Origin: Luteimonas cucumeris
GTDB taxonomy: Bacteria; Pseudomonadota; Gammaproteobacteria; Xanthomonadales; Xanthomonadaceae
Length of the DNA stretch: 47,386 bases
Reading direction: 5' to 3'
Assembly (NCBI RefSeq): GCF_007830035.1
Contig: NZ_VLKN01000010.1
Location: 1-47,386, forward strand
Shown here: positions 25,671 through 33,924 of the stretch, in pieces
Layout of the letters: each line of letters starts with the position of its first letter
How positions within the stretch are numbered: position 1 is the stretch's first letter
Notes under the pieces: model-generated
The model's input: the letters and a program-made list of their open reading frames with translations, nothing else
Told to the model about the DNA's origin: nothing
Databases searched by the model: none
Translations under genes and position numbers: made by a program

Positions 25671-26261
25671 TTATGGCGTGCCGCCTGGCAGCTGCAGCAC
25701 GATGGCGTTGGTCGAGAGGTTCCCGACTCCCGCGGTCTGATTGACCTGTACCACCCCCTGACTGCCGCGAAACGCATCGATGTCGATGAGTGCGCGGCGG
25801 TCGGGCGTTGCGGTTGCAGCCCCCTCAGTACTGGTGGCGGAACCGGTGGTGTTCGCAAGCGCCGCGTCATCCGCGTGCGCCAGCAACAGTCCACCGGTGC
25901 CGATCGCAATGGTGTTGAGTTGCAGGTTGGCCGTACCTGCGGCCTGGTTCAGCGACAGCGCGCCGCTGACGTCGTTGAACGCGCCACCATCGATGGTGGC
26001 GCTGGCCGCCGCCGCGCGTTGCGCGGGCGTCGCCTTCTGCATTGCGTGCGCGCTGGCGATGCCGAGACCGCTGTCGGCATGCGCGAGCGCCGCGAGATTG
26101 GCCTGCGCGTTGCCGACGCCAGCGGCCTGGTTGACCGCGATGCGACCTTCACTGCCTGTACCGGCGTGGCCACCGATGAGCGCCTGGTCATGACTTTGCG
26201 CATGGGCCGGCCCGGCGAGCAGTGCCGCGGATGCCGCGATCATTGGCAACCACGCCCTCAT
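25671..26261 (-). CDS. fapA: FapA-like exported protein with amyloid-type motifs
   Basis: A 196-residue precursor with a Sec signal peptide (LLAGPAHAQ, to about 21). It has three copies of a motif related to the subunit repeats: IAVNQAAGVGNAQANLAALA (about 41-60), ALSLNQAAGTANLQLNTIAI (about 109-128) and VVQVNQTAGVGNLSTNAIVL near the C-terminus. It occupies the fapA position directly before the two subunit genes (33 bp). In Pseudomonas FapA is a periplasmic protein that influences fibre composition, probably as a chaperone. The ATG overlaps the stop codon of the gene upstream (26258-26261). Alternatively it is a short third subunit. Confidence 0.58.
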   Translation of the reverse strand: MRAWLPMIAASAALLAGPAHAQSHDQALIGGHAGTGSEGRIAVNQAAGVGNAQANLAALAHADSGLGIASAHAMQKATPAQRAAAASATIDGGAFNDVSGALSLNQAAGTANLQLNTIAIGTGGLLLAHADDAALANTTGSATSTEGAATATPDRRALIDIDAFRGSQGVVQVNQTAGVGNLSTNAIVLQLPGGTP

Positions 26262-26791
26262 GGCTTGCTGCCCGGTGCGCCGGTGCCGGTCGACGACATC
26301 GCACCGGACAAGGCACCGGTGATCGTGTTGCCCAGGCCTTCGGTGGCGCCACGAACCGAACCGCCGACCGATGCGCCCATGCCCAACGGCGCGCTGCCGG
26401 TGGCTGATCCCATCAGGCCCATGCCCGCGCCGCCGGCCTGTGCATCGGGCACCAGCATGCCGCGCGTGGCCTGCATAACCAGGCCGCCCGAACCGGTGGC
26501 GGCGCTGAGCTCGCCATCGCCCAGCGCATTGCCCAGCGCATTGTCGAGCGTGCTGTGGAATACCTTGGCCGGGAATGTGGTGGCGCGCGTGTGGACCGGA
26601 TTGTCTTCGAGCGGTACGCCGCGATAGGCAATGCGCGGCATCACCGTGCGCGACACCACGAAGCCGGGATCTTCCTGTTCCTGCGCTTGCGCTTGCGGCG
26701 AGAACAGGGCGATCAGCAATCCGGCCGCGAGCATCGAACCCAGCAGCGCGGCGCAGGCACGCGTTCCGATGTTGTAGGCAGGCTGGCGCAT
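26258..26791 (-). CDS. Gly-rich exported protein heading the fap-like operon, unrecognised
   Basis: A 177-residue protein I do not recognise. Residues 11-37 are a long hydrophobic signal (ACAALLGSMLAAGLLIALF, then SPQAQAQ). Residues 40-95 are polar, with RTVMPRIAYRGVPLEDNPVH and FHSTLDNALGNALGDGE. Residues 96-177 are Gly/Ala/Ser/Met-rich (GLMGSATGSAPLGMGASVGG) without the NxAxGxxN motif of its neighbours. The ATG at 26791 follows GAGGGG; the frame could start at 26869 but without a ribosome site. Its TGA overlaps the ATG of fapA, implying coupled synthesis. No such gene is part of the fapABCDEF operon as known in Pseudomonas. Confidence 0.7.
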   Translation of the reverse strand: MRQPAYNIGTRACAALLGSMLAAGLLIALFSPQAQAQEQEDPGFVVSRTVMPRIAYRGVPLEDNPVHTRATTFPAKVFHSTLDNALGNALGDGELSAATGSGGLVMQATRGMLVPDAQAGGAGMGLMGSATGSAPLGMGASVGGSVRGATEGLGNTITGALSGAMSSTGTGAPGSKP

Positions 26792-27203
26792 TCGACTTCC
26801 CCTCATTCCATGACCGCCGCAGACCGCGGTGGCGGGGAGAGCAAAGCGATTAGCGTGCCAATGCCGCAACGCGTTGAATCGAAAAGACTTTCAGCGCAGA
26901 TGTAAGGGCCGCGTTAAAACCGTCATCGAAAAACGTTGCAGGGGTGCAACGTGCTTTTGCGTGCAAAGGTCCATGACATGCATGGCGATGCGGACGAGCC
27001 GGTGCATGGGAAGCGACGCAGGCTGCAATCGCGCGCGTTGCAAACGAACCGACGTTCGACGGCGCTGTCGGCCGTCGCGCCATCGCGTGTTTCAGTCTTG
27101 AACAACCGGAATCATTTCAGCGCGATGGCCGGAATCGATGCGCCGCCGCGTTACCTGTGATGCGACCGAAGTCGACGCTGGTGCGTGTCCGCGAGGACGC
27201 GTT
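26792..27203. other. Non-coding stretch upstream of the fap-like operon
   Basis: About 410 bp without a credible gene. It should contain the promoter of the fap-like operon (minus strand) and the end of the response-regulator transcript. I found no good sigma-70 pair and no sigma-54 element: a GTGCCA near 26855 lacks a correctly spaced GCAA. The inverted pair TTGCA...TGCAA near 26935-26952 (GTTGCAGGGGTGCAAC) is the only dyad seen. Confidence 0.5.
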
Positions 27204-27641
27204 TCAATCCTCGCGCGAACGATTGAGGATCAACCAGTACACGCCGACCTGCTTGAGCGCCCACACGAACTGCTCGAAGTCGACCGGCTTCTGGATGTAA
27301 CTGTTGGCGCCGAGCGCATAGCTGGCTTCGACATCGAAAGGTTCGGTGCTGGTGGTGAGCACCACCACCGGCAAGGTCCGGGTGATTTGATTGTCACGGA
27401 TCGCCTGCAGCACTTCGCGGCCATCGACCTTGGGCAGGTTGAGGTCCAGCAATACGATCGAAGGCAGTTCGTGTGGATCGCGATCCGCGTATTGCCCGCG
27501 CGCGAACAGGTAGTCCAGCGCCGCCACGCCATCGCTGAGCGCCATCAGGCGCTGCGCGATGCCCGCCTCGGCGAAGGCGATGCGGGTCAGTTCGACGTCG
27601 TCGGGGTTGTCCTCGATCAGCAGGATGTCCTTCTGGCTCAT
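27204..27641 (-). CDS. Single-domain response regulator (Rcp1/CheY-like)
   Basis: A 145-residue receiver domain without an output domain. Key residues are visible: the acidic pair in IEDNPDD (10-15), phospho-acceptor D66 in LLDLNLPKVDG, the Thr/Ser switch in VVLTTST and the lysine in SYIQKPVDF. The sequence type (NPDDVELTRIAF, LLDLNLPKVDGRE) is that of Rcp1-like regulators that pair with phytochrome-type kinases. Its ATG overlaps the TGA of the histidine-kinase gene (27638-27641), so the kinase is almost surely its partner. The output is unknown; such regulators act in phosphorelays or by protein contact. Confidence 0.92.
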   Translation of the reverse strand: MSQKDILLIEDNPDDVELTRIAFAEAGIAQRLMALSDGVAALDYLFARGQYADRDPHELPSIVLLDLNLPKVDGREVLQAIRDNQITRTLPVVVLTTSTEPFDVEASYALGANSYIQKPVDFEQFVWALKQVGVYWLILNRSRED

Positions 27642-28819
27642 GCCTCAGCACCCTCGTCGTTGCCGGAAACGGGAAGCCAGACATGGAAGATGCTGCCCAC
27701 GCCGGGGGTGGATTCGGCCCAGATGCGGCCACCGTGCCGGCGCGCGATGCGCTGCGCGATGGCCAGGCCGAGGCCGCTGCCGCCACCTTCGGCCTGTCCA
27801 TGCAGACGCTGGAACGGTTCGAACAGTTTGTCAGCATAGATCGTGGCGTAGCCGCAACCCTGGTCGTGGATCGACACGCGCAGGCCGCCCGCCTCGGTGG
27901 TGCCACGCACTTCGATCACTGTTTTTTCGCGCCGTGCCGAAAACTTCCAGGCATTGCCCAGCAGTTGCGTGAACAACGACTTCATCAGGCGTTCGTCGCC
28001 GTGGACACGCAGGTCCGGCTGCACATCGATGCGGGCGTCGCGTCCGGGTTCGGCGTCCTGCAGTTCCGCCCCGACCCATTCCAGCAACAAGCTCAGGTCG
28101 ACGGACTGCGGACGCATGTCGGCGCTGGTGGCGCGCGACAACTCGAGCAGCCCGTCGATCAGGGCCGACATGCGCGAGGCGTTGTCGCGGATGCGCTGCA
28201 GGTAATCGCGACCTGCCTCATCCATCGCGGCGCGGCACTGGCGTTGCAGCTGCGCGGAGAAGCCTTCGATCGCGCGCAGTGGGCCGCGCAGGTCGTGCGA
28301 GACGCCGTAGGCGAACTGCTGCAGCTGCAGGTTGGCTACCAGCAAGGCGTCGGTGCGTTCGGCGACGCGTTGTTCCAGGGTGCGATTGAGCTCCTGCAGC
28401 GCCATCTCGGCGTGGTGCTGGGCGCTGATGTCGCGCAGCTGCGCGATCAGGTAGATGGTACGGCCGCGTGCGTCGCGCATCGCGGCGACGTTGACGTGGG
28501 TCCAAACGATGCTGCCGTCGCTACGCAGGTAGCGCCGTTGTGAGTCGGTCACCGGCAGGCTGCCGTCCATCAGGCCGCTCAGGCAGTGCTGCGAATCCTC
28601 GCGATCGTCCGGGTGCGTGCAGTCCAGCACGTAGCGCCCGACCAGTTCGCTGGCCGGGCAGCCGAAAATCCTTTCCAGCGCCGGGTTGACCTCGGCCCAG
28701 CGGCCGTCCAGGTCGACGATCGCCATGCCGATGCCCGAGGAGGCCATCGCCAGGCGAAACCGGTCATCGTCCTGGGCGGGCGGGAGCGACTGTGGTGGTG
28801 ATGGACTGAGCGTCGACAT
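27638..28819 (-). CDS. PAS-domain sensor histidine kinase
   Basis: A 393-residue cytosolic kinase without transmembrane helices. A PAS domain (about 18-135: FRLAMASSGIGMAIVDLDGR, TDSQRRYLRSDGSIVW) with PAC motif leads through a coiled linker to HisKA, with the phosphorylated H175 in YGVSHDLRGPL. The HATPase_c domain follows, with N box (QLLGNAWKFS), G1 (DQGCGYA) and G2 (GGGSGLGLAI). The kinase core is like that of bacteriophytochromes, but no GAF/PHY or bilin-binding part is present. It overlaps the downstream response regulator by 4 bp. The signal is unknown. The frame extends 119 residues upstream without domain sequence; ATG 28819 is the better start. Confidence 0.88.
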   Translation of the reverse strand: MSTLSPSPPQSLPPAQDDDRFRLAMASSGIGMAIVDLDGRWAEVNPALERIFGCPASELVGRYVLDCTHPDDREDSQHCLSGLMDGSLPVTDSQRRYLRSDGSIVWTHVNVAAMRDARGRTIYLIAQLRDISAQHHAEMALQELNRTLEQRVAERTDALLVANLQLQQFAYGVSHDLRGPLRAIEGFSAQLQRQCRAAMDEAGRDYLQRIRDNASRMSALIDGLLELSRATSADMRPQSVDLSLLLEWVGAELQDAEPGRDARIDVQPDLRVHGDERLMKSLFTQLLGNAWKFSARREKTVIEVRGTTEAGGLRVSIHDQGCGYATIYADKLFEPFQRLHGQAEGGGSGLGLAIAQRIARRHGGRIWAESTPGVGSIFHVWLPVSGNDEGAEA

Positions 28820-28893
28820 CGTCGGCGCAGTGTACGGGTAAAGCCGGCGCCGGGTAGCAGGTCCAGGTCGGGGGTCGGGGGCCGGAGCCCGGA

Positions 28894-29982
28894 TCAGAAC
28901 AGTTCGGCCTGCGGCGAGGGCGGCCGCGGCGGCACGAAACGGCTGCAGTCCAGTCCCGCGTGGCGATCGCGCTGCGGATAGCCGCAACGCTTGAGCGCCA
29001 GCGCGAAGCGGCGCGCCAGCAGCTCGGCGTAGGCGCCTTCGCCACGCATGCGCTTGCCGAAAGCGGCGTCGTATTCGCGGCCTCCGCGCATCTGCTTGAC
29101 CGTGCTCAACACGTGCTCGGCGCGGTCCGGCACGTGGGTCTGCAGCCAGTCGCGGAACAGCGGCGCCACTTCCCACGGCAGGCGCAACAGCACGTAGCCC
29201 GCGCTATCGGCGCCGGCATCACGGGCCGCCTGCAGCACGGCTTCCAGCTCGTGGTCGTTCACCCATGGAATCACCGGCGCGACCATCACCCCTACCGGCA
29301 CGCCCTGCTCGTGCAGCCGGCGGATGGCCCGGATCCGGCTGTGCGGCGCCGAGGCGCGTGGTTCTAGCTTGGCGGCCAGGCGGTTGTCGAGCGAGGTCAC
29401 CGAGAAGAACACGCGCACCAGCTGCTGGCGGGCCATCGGCGCCAGCAGGTCCAGGTCGCGTTCGATCAGCGCGTTCTTGGTGATCAGCGACACCGGATGC
29501 CGGGTTTCGGCCAGCACTTCCAGCAACTGCCGGGTGATCCGCCATTTGCGTTCGATCGGCTGGTAGGCATCGGTGTTGATGCCCAGCGCGATCGGGCTGA
29601 CCTTGTAGCCGGGCTTGGCCAGCTCGCGGCGCAGCTGCTCGGCGGCGTTGACCTTGGCCGACAATTTGGTTTCGAAGTCGAGTCCGGGCGACAGGTTCAG
29701 GTAGGCATGCGATGGCCGTGCGAAGCAGTAGCTGCAGCCGTGCTCGCAGCCGCGATACGGGTTGACCGACTGCGAGAACGGAATGTCCGGAGACTGGTTG
29801 CGGGAAATGATCGAACGCGCCCGCTCTTCGCGCACCTGCGTGCGCGGCAAGGGTTCGACGATTTCCTCGTCGTTTTCGGCGCGACCGTCGTGCCAGCCAT
29901 CGTCGATCGGCTGGCTGATGCTGACTTCGTAGCGACCCGGCAGGTAGCCGGTGGAGCCGCGGCCTTTGATTGCGTCGCCCAT
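28894..29982 (-). CDS. PA0069-family radical SAM protein
   Basis: A 362-residue radical SAM enzyme. The [4Fe-4S] motif CxxxCxxC lies in GCEHGCSYCFARP, preceded by FSQSVNPYRG. Further family hallmarks are LGINTDAYQPIERKW, SLITKNALIERDLDLL, VFFSVTSLD and VMVAPVIPWVND. These place it with spore-photoproduct-lyase-related proteins of the PA0069 group, whose reaction is unknown. The start at 29982 (MGDAIKGRG) is chosen because the family begins with a similar RGR-rich N-terminus; an ATG at 30024 would add 14 arginine-rich residues. The gene is divergent from cls, 59 bp apart. Confidence 0.88.
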   Translation of the reverse strand: MGDAIKGRGSTGYLPGRYEVSISQPIDDGWHDGRAENDEEIVEPLPRTQVREERARSIISRNQSPDIPFSQSVNPYRGCEHGCSYCFARPSHAYLNLSPGLDFETKLSAKVNAAEQLRRELAKPGYKVSPIALGINTDAYQPIERKWRITRQLLEVLAETRHPVSLITKNALIERDLDLLAPMARQQLVRVFFSVTSLDNRLAAKLEPRASAPHSRIRAIRRLHEQGVPVGVMVAPVIPWVNDHELEAVLQAARDAGADSAGYVLLRLPWEVAPLFRDWLQTHVPDRAEHVLSTVKQMRGGREYDAAFGKRMRGEGAYAELLARRFALALKRCGYPQRDRHAGLDCSRFVPPRPPSPQAELF

Positions 29983-30041
29983 GCGGCTTAGCCTACGCGC
30001 TGCCCGTCGCAGCAGCCGCGACACACCGGAATTCCGTGCCG

Positions 30042-31490
30042 ATGCTCGATTCGCTGCAACAGGCCTGGCTGTGGCTGGTGTCGATTCCGCACCTGCGCCT
30101 GTACCTCGTGCTCGGCTGGCTGACCTACCTGCTGTGGCTGGGCGCCTGGATCGTGCTGCAGAAACGTGAACCGGTGGCGACGCTGAGCTGGCTGCTGGGC
30201 CTGGCCGTGCTGCCCTACGTGGGCTTTCTGGTCTACCACGTGTTCGGTCCGCAGAAGATCAAGCGCCACCGGCTGCGCCGTGGCCGCACGCAGTCGGCGC
30301 GGACGGAACTGCCCGCTGGCTTCCAGCCGACCCCGGAGGCCATCGAACTGGCGCGGCTGGGCCTGGCTGCCACCGGGCTGCGGCCGACGGTGGCGCGCGA
30401 CGTGCGCCTGCTGGTCGATGGCGGCAACAAGTTCGAGGCCCTGCTGGCGGCGGTCGCGCAGGCGCAGAACCACGTCCATCTGGAGTACTACATCTACGCG
30501 GCTGACCGTACCGGCACGATGCTGCGCGATGCACTGATTGAACGCGCCCGGGCCGGGGTGAAGGTACGCTTGCTGCTGGACGCGGTGGGCTCGGGCAACG
30601 CGCGACGTTCGTTCTTCGCGCCGTTGCTGGAAGCCGGTGGCGAACTGTGCTGGTTCCATCCGATGCGCTTTGGCCGCGTCTGGCAACGGCCGTGGCTGAA
30701 CATGCGTTCGCACCGCAAGATTGTGGTGATCGACGGCCGCATCGCGTTCACCGGCGGCATCAACATCACCGACGACGAGAACGATCGCCTGCGCTCCGAC
30801 GCCTACCGCGACCTGCACCTGCGCCTGGAAGGCGAAGCCGTGCGCACGCTGCAACTGGTGTTCGCCGAGGATTGGGCCTATGCGACGGGCAGCCGCGATT
30901 TCGTCGCCGAGGTGGCGCGCGCGACACCGTCAGAGCAGGGCGGCACGATCCCGGCGCAGGTACTGACCTCCGGTCCGGATTCGTCGTGGGAAGCCATCCA
31001 TCGCCTGCACGTCAGCGCAATCCATGAAGCGCAGCGCCGGGTCTGGCTGGTGACGCCCTATTTCGTGCCCGGCGAGGCGGCGATGATGGCGCTCACCTCG
31101 GCGGCACTCGGCGGCCTTGACGTACGCCTGCTGGTGCCGAAGATGAGCGATTCCCGGCTGGTCACCTACGCCGCGCGCTCCTACTTCGACGACCTGCTCG
31201 CGGCCGGGGTCAAGGTCTACGAGTACGGGCCGCGCATGCTGCACACCAAGGCGCTGCTGACCGACGACGACCTGGTGATGATTGGTTCGGCCAATTTCGA
31301 CCACCGCAGCTTCCGGCTCAACTTCGAGGTGACGATGCTGTTCCGTGATGCCGCGCTGGCGGCGCAACTGGCGGCGCTGATCGAATCGGAACTGTCCAGT
31401 GCGCCGCGGGTACGCGACGATCGCGCCCGCTCGCTGTGGCGCTACCGGTTGCCCGAAGCGCTGGCGCGGCTGTTGTCCCCGTTGTTGTGA
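30042..31490 (+). CDS. cls: Cardiolipin synthase (PLD superfamily)
   Basis: A 482-residue inner-membrane enzyme that joins phosphatidylglycerol to a second phospholipid to make cardiolipin. Two N-terminal transmembrane helices (about 17-40 and 48-70) precede two phospholipase-D HKD motifs: SHRKIVVIDGRIAFTGGINI and LHTKALLTDDDLVMIGSANF, the latter followed by DHRSFRLNFE. Both have intact H, K and D. The architecture corresponds to ClsA-type synthases. The ATG at 30042 directly precedes the first hydrophobic segment; an upstream GTG/ATG extension would overlap the radical SAM gene's promoter region. Confidence 0.9.
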   Translation: MLDSLQQAWLWLVSIPHLRLYLVLGWLTYLLWLGAWIVLQKREPVATLSWLLGLAVLPYVGFLVYHVFGPQKIKRHRLRRGRTQSARTELPAGFQPTPEAIELARLGLAATGLRPTVARDVRLLVDGGNKFEALLAAVAQAQNHVHLEYYIYAADRTGTMLRDALIERARAGVKVRLLLDAVGSGNARRSFFAPLLEAGGELCWFHPMRFGRVWQRPWLNMRSHRKIVVIDGRIAFTGGINITDDENDRLRSDAYRDLHLRLEGEAVRTLQLVFAEDWAYATGSRDFVAEVARATPSEQGGTIPAQVLTSGPDSSWEAIHRLHVSAIHEAQRRVWLVTPYFVPGEAAMMALTSAALGGLDVRLLVPKMSDSRLVTYAARSYFDDLLAAGVKVYEYGPRMLHTKALLTDDDLVMIGSANFDHRSFRLNFEVTMLFRDAALAAQLAALIESELSSAPRVRDDRARSLWRYRLPEALARLLSPLL

Positions 31491-31585
31491 CGCCTGTCCG
31501 ACGAACGGTTTTCCGGTCGCGACGGCCTGCCTTGCCGCGCCCGCGATCGCGGTAGACTTCCCGGGTCGTCAAAGGAGTGTCCACG

Positions 31586-31849
31586 ATGCCCTGGCTGTTC
31601 CTGCTGCTCGGACTGGTTGCGATGGCGGTCGCGATGAAGACCACCTCGATGCTGTTGATGGTGATCTGCCTGCTGGCGTCGCTGGTGTTCCTTGTGCTGT
31701 GGGCCTACGGCTGGTACGCCAGTCGCGTGGTCAGCGTCAGCCGCGACGAATCGCTGATGCTGGATCCCGACGAGTTGCGTCGCCTGCGCGAACAGGCCGA
31801 GGCGCGCAAGCTCGCCGCGCAGGTTTCGCAGGAACCACCGTCGACCTGA
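31586..31849 (+). CDS. Small two-helix membrane protein, hypothetical
   Basis: An 87-residue protein with two transmembrane helices (about 3-20 and 24-46, [20 protein letters not shown]). A cytosolic tail follows ([23 protein letters not shown]), probably a short amphipathic helix. I do not recognise the family. AAAGGAG lies 8 nt before the ATG at 31586; a GTG at 31577 overlaps that site and is unlikely. It lies between cls and pdxJ on the same strand with gaps of about 95 bp. Confidence 0.75.
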   Translation: MPWLFLLLGLVAMAVAMKTTSMLLMVICLLASLVFLVLWAYGWYASRVVSVSRDESLMLDPDELRRLREQAEARKLAAQVSQEPPST

Positions 31850-31946
31850 GCCTTGCGCCCACCGCGCATCAAGGCCGGTCAAGGTCGGTTGTGCTTCCAC
31901 ATCCGGCGCGCGCAGACTGCCTGCCGATCCTCTTGGTTCTCACCCG

Positions 31947-32729
31947 ATGACCGCGCTCAGCGTCAACGTCAACAAGATCGCCGTGCTGCGCAACTCGCGC
32001 GGCGGCAATGATCCGGATGTGGTGCGTGCCGCACGCACCTGCCTGGAGGCCGGTGCGCACGGCATCACCGTGCATCCGCGGCCGGATGCACGCCATGTCC
32101 GTGCCGGCGACGTGGCCGCGTTGGCCGAACTGACGCGCGCGCATGGCGTCGAGTTCAACCTCGAAGGCAATCCATTCGCGCCGCCGCGGGTCGGTTATCC
32201 GGGCTTCGCGGCACTATGCGCGCAGGCGCGGCCGGCGCAGGCGACGCTGGTGCCCGACAGCGACGGCCAGCTCACATCCGACCACGGCTTCGATTTCGAC
32301 CGCGACAGCGAACGCCTGCGGCCGCGCATTGCCGAACTGAAAGCGCTCGGCTGCCGGGTCAGCCTGTTCGTCGATGCCGGCGTGACCGATGTCGCGCGCG
32401 CCGCCGACATCGGCGCCGATCGCATCGAGCTTTACACCGGACCTTACGCCGAAGCGCATGCGCGCGGCGACGCCGCAGCGGCGCTGGCACTGTGCGTGGA
32501 AACGGCCGAACACGCGCGTAGTGCGGGGCTGCAGGTCAATGCCGGACACGACCTCAACCAGGACAACCTCGGCGAGTTCGTCCGCGCCGTACCCGGCCTG
32601 CTTGAAGTATCGATCGGACACGCGCTGATCGGCGAAGCGCTATACGCTGGACTGGAGCGCACCGTGCGGGCCTATCTGGACATCCTTCGCGATGCGGGCG
32701 CGGCGCGGCGCGTCGATTCGGGGCGCTGA
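31947..32729 (+). CDS. pdxJ: Pyridoxine 5'-phosphate synthase
   Basis: A 260-residue cytosolic TIM-barrel enzyme. It condenses 1-deoxy-D-xylulose 5-phosphate with 3-amino-2-oxopropyl phosphate to pyridoxine 5'-phosphate in the DXP-dependent vitamin B6 pathway. Family motifs are [15 protein letters not shown] (5-19), [16 protein letters not shown] (with the catalytic His region), [15 protein letters not shown] and [12 protein letters not shown] near 198-209. Length is normal to slightly long. The same gene adjoins the tonB-exbBD cluster in Xanthomonas, to which it converges here. Confidence 0.94.
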   Translation: MTALSVNVNKIAVLRNSRGGNDPDVVRAARTCLEAGAHGITVHPRPDARHVRAGDVAALAELTRAHGVEFNLEGNPFAPPRVGYPGFAALCAQARPAQATLVPDSDGQLTSDHGFDFDRDSERLRPRIAELKALGCRVSLFVDAGVTDVARAADIGADRIELYTGPYAEAHARGDAAAALALCVETAEHARSAGLQVNAGHDLNQDNLGEFVRAVPGLLEVSIGHALIGEALYAGLERTVRAYLDILRDAGAARRVDSGR

Positions 32730-32950
32730 GCAAGCACTTCGAGTGTTCGACAACGGCCTCTGTTACAAACGGCTGATGACGGATCGCATTGCCACTGCAG
32801 AGCCACCATCGGCCTCGAAGTAGTTCCCTTTGTGGAGCGAGCTTGCTTCGTTACACCGGTTTTGCGAGGCGAAACAGCGGAGCGAGCTCTGCTCTGAAAG
32901 GCATGCGTCTGGATATTGCCGTGCAATGTGGTGGCAATGCGCAAAAAAAA

Positions 32951-32972
32951 AAGCCGCCCTTGCGGGCGGCTT
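32951..32972 (-). terminator. Rho-independent terminator of the tonB-exbBD operon
   Basis: AAGCCGCCC (32951-32959), loop TTGC, GGGCGGCTT (32964-32972). On the minus strand a run of ten T follows (32952-32943). It lies 57 bp after exbD2. The rest of 32730-33028, between the convergent pdxJ and exbD2 genes, holds nothing else that I can identify. Confidence 0.92.
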
Positions 32973-33028
32973 GAATTCCACTGTTTCAGGTAAGCGCACC
33001 GGCCGGGGCCGGCTTGTCGCGATATTGC

Positions 33029-33448
33029 TTACTGGCTCTTCTGCACGAAGCCGATCTTGATCATGTCGGCGTTCTTGGCGGCTGCGAGCACCTTGGCCAG
33101 CACTTCGTATTCGGCGTCGTCGTTGGTGTCGATCTCCAGCGTCGGCTGGTTGGTCGGATCACGTTCGACTTCGGCCTTCATCATGTTCTGCAACGCGGTG
33201 ACCGGCGTCGGCGAATCGTTCCAGTACACCTGGTTGGATGCGTCGATGCGCAGGCGGATCGGCTCCGGCGGTTCCTTTGGATTCTCCAGCGGCTTGTCGG
33301 TCTTCTGCGGCAGGTCGACCTTGATCGGGAACGACTGGATCGGCATGGTCACCATGAAGATGATCAGCAACACCAGCATCACGTCGACCAGCGGCGTGAC
33401 GTTGATATCGGCCATTGGACCGCCACCGGAATTGGATGCAAATGCCAT
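33029..33448 (-). CDS. exbD2: ExbD/TolR family biopolymer transport protein (ExbD2)
   Basis: A 139-residue inner-membrane protein. A short cytosolic N-terminus ([20 protein letters not shown]) leads into one transmembrane helix (about 17-37) with the proton-channel aspartate in [16 protein letters not shown] periplasmic domain follows ([18 protein letters not shown]). It is a partner of ExbB in energising TonB. It lies 15 bp after a paralogue, exbD1; in Xanthomonas campestris the second ExbD is needed only for certain receptors. The operon terminator follows. Confidence 0.9.
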   Translation of the reverse strand: MAFASNSGGGPMADINVTPLVDVMLVLLIIFMVTMPIQSFPIKVDLPQKTDKPLENPKEPPEPIRLRIDASNQVYWNDSPTPVTALQNMMKAEVERDPTNQPTLEIDTNDDAEYEVLAKVLAAAKNADMIKIGFVQKSQ

Positions 33449-33463
33449 GGCTCTAGTCTCCGG

Positions 33464-33889
33464 TCAACGATTCTTTTCTTTGGTGGCCACGTAGCCGATA
33501 TCCAGCATGCCCTGCGCCTGCGCGATCTTGGTGATCTCGTTGATCGTGCGCATCTTGGTGGTGGCATCGCCGCGCAGGTTGAGCGGCGGTTGCGGCTGCT
33601 GCTGGGCGGCGCTGGACAGGCGGCTTTCGAGGATGTCGCGGGTGATCGGCTCGTCGTTCCAGAACAGCGAGCCGTCCTCCTTGACCGAAAGCTGGATCGG
33701 CGTCGCCTTCAGCTTGGCTTTCTCTTTGTTGACGAGGTTCACCTGCGGCAGCGTGATCTGCGTCTTGTTGCTCATCAACGGCGTGGTGATCATGAAGATG
33801 ATCAACAGCACCAGCATCACGTCCACCAGGGGCGTGACGTTGATTTCGGCCATCGGGCCGCCGGTGTTGTCGCCTGCACTGAAGGCCAT
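33464..33889 (-). CDS. exbD1: ExbD/TolR family biopolymer transport protein (ExbD1)
   Basis: A 141-residue paralogue of the next gene with the same layout. [20 protein letters not shown] contains the channel aspartate, one transmembrane helix runs to about residue 40, and a periplasmic domain follows (PIQLSVKEDGSLFWNDEPIT). It forms the proton-driven motor with ExbB, transferring the proton-motive force to TonB. It lies 35 bp downstream of exbB. Confidence 0.92.
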   Translation of the reverse strand: MAFSAGDNTGGPMAEINVTPLVDVMLVLLIIFMITTPLMSNKTQITLPQVNLVNKEKAKLKATPIQLSVKEDGSLFWNDEPITRDILESRLSSAAQQQPQPPLNLRGDATTKMRTINEITKIAQAQGMLDIGYVATKEKNR

Positions 33890-33924
33890 TTCGCTGCTCC
33901 TACTTTCTGCCGTCGGACCGTCGC

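Noticed and set aside
26830-26880. Possible sigma-54 promoter before the fap-like operon
   Set aside because: GTGCCA near 26855 would be the rear of a TGGCAC element, but the partner GCAA lies 10 instead of 5 bases away.
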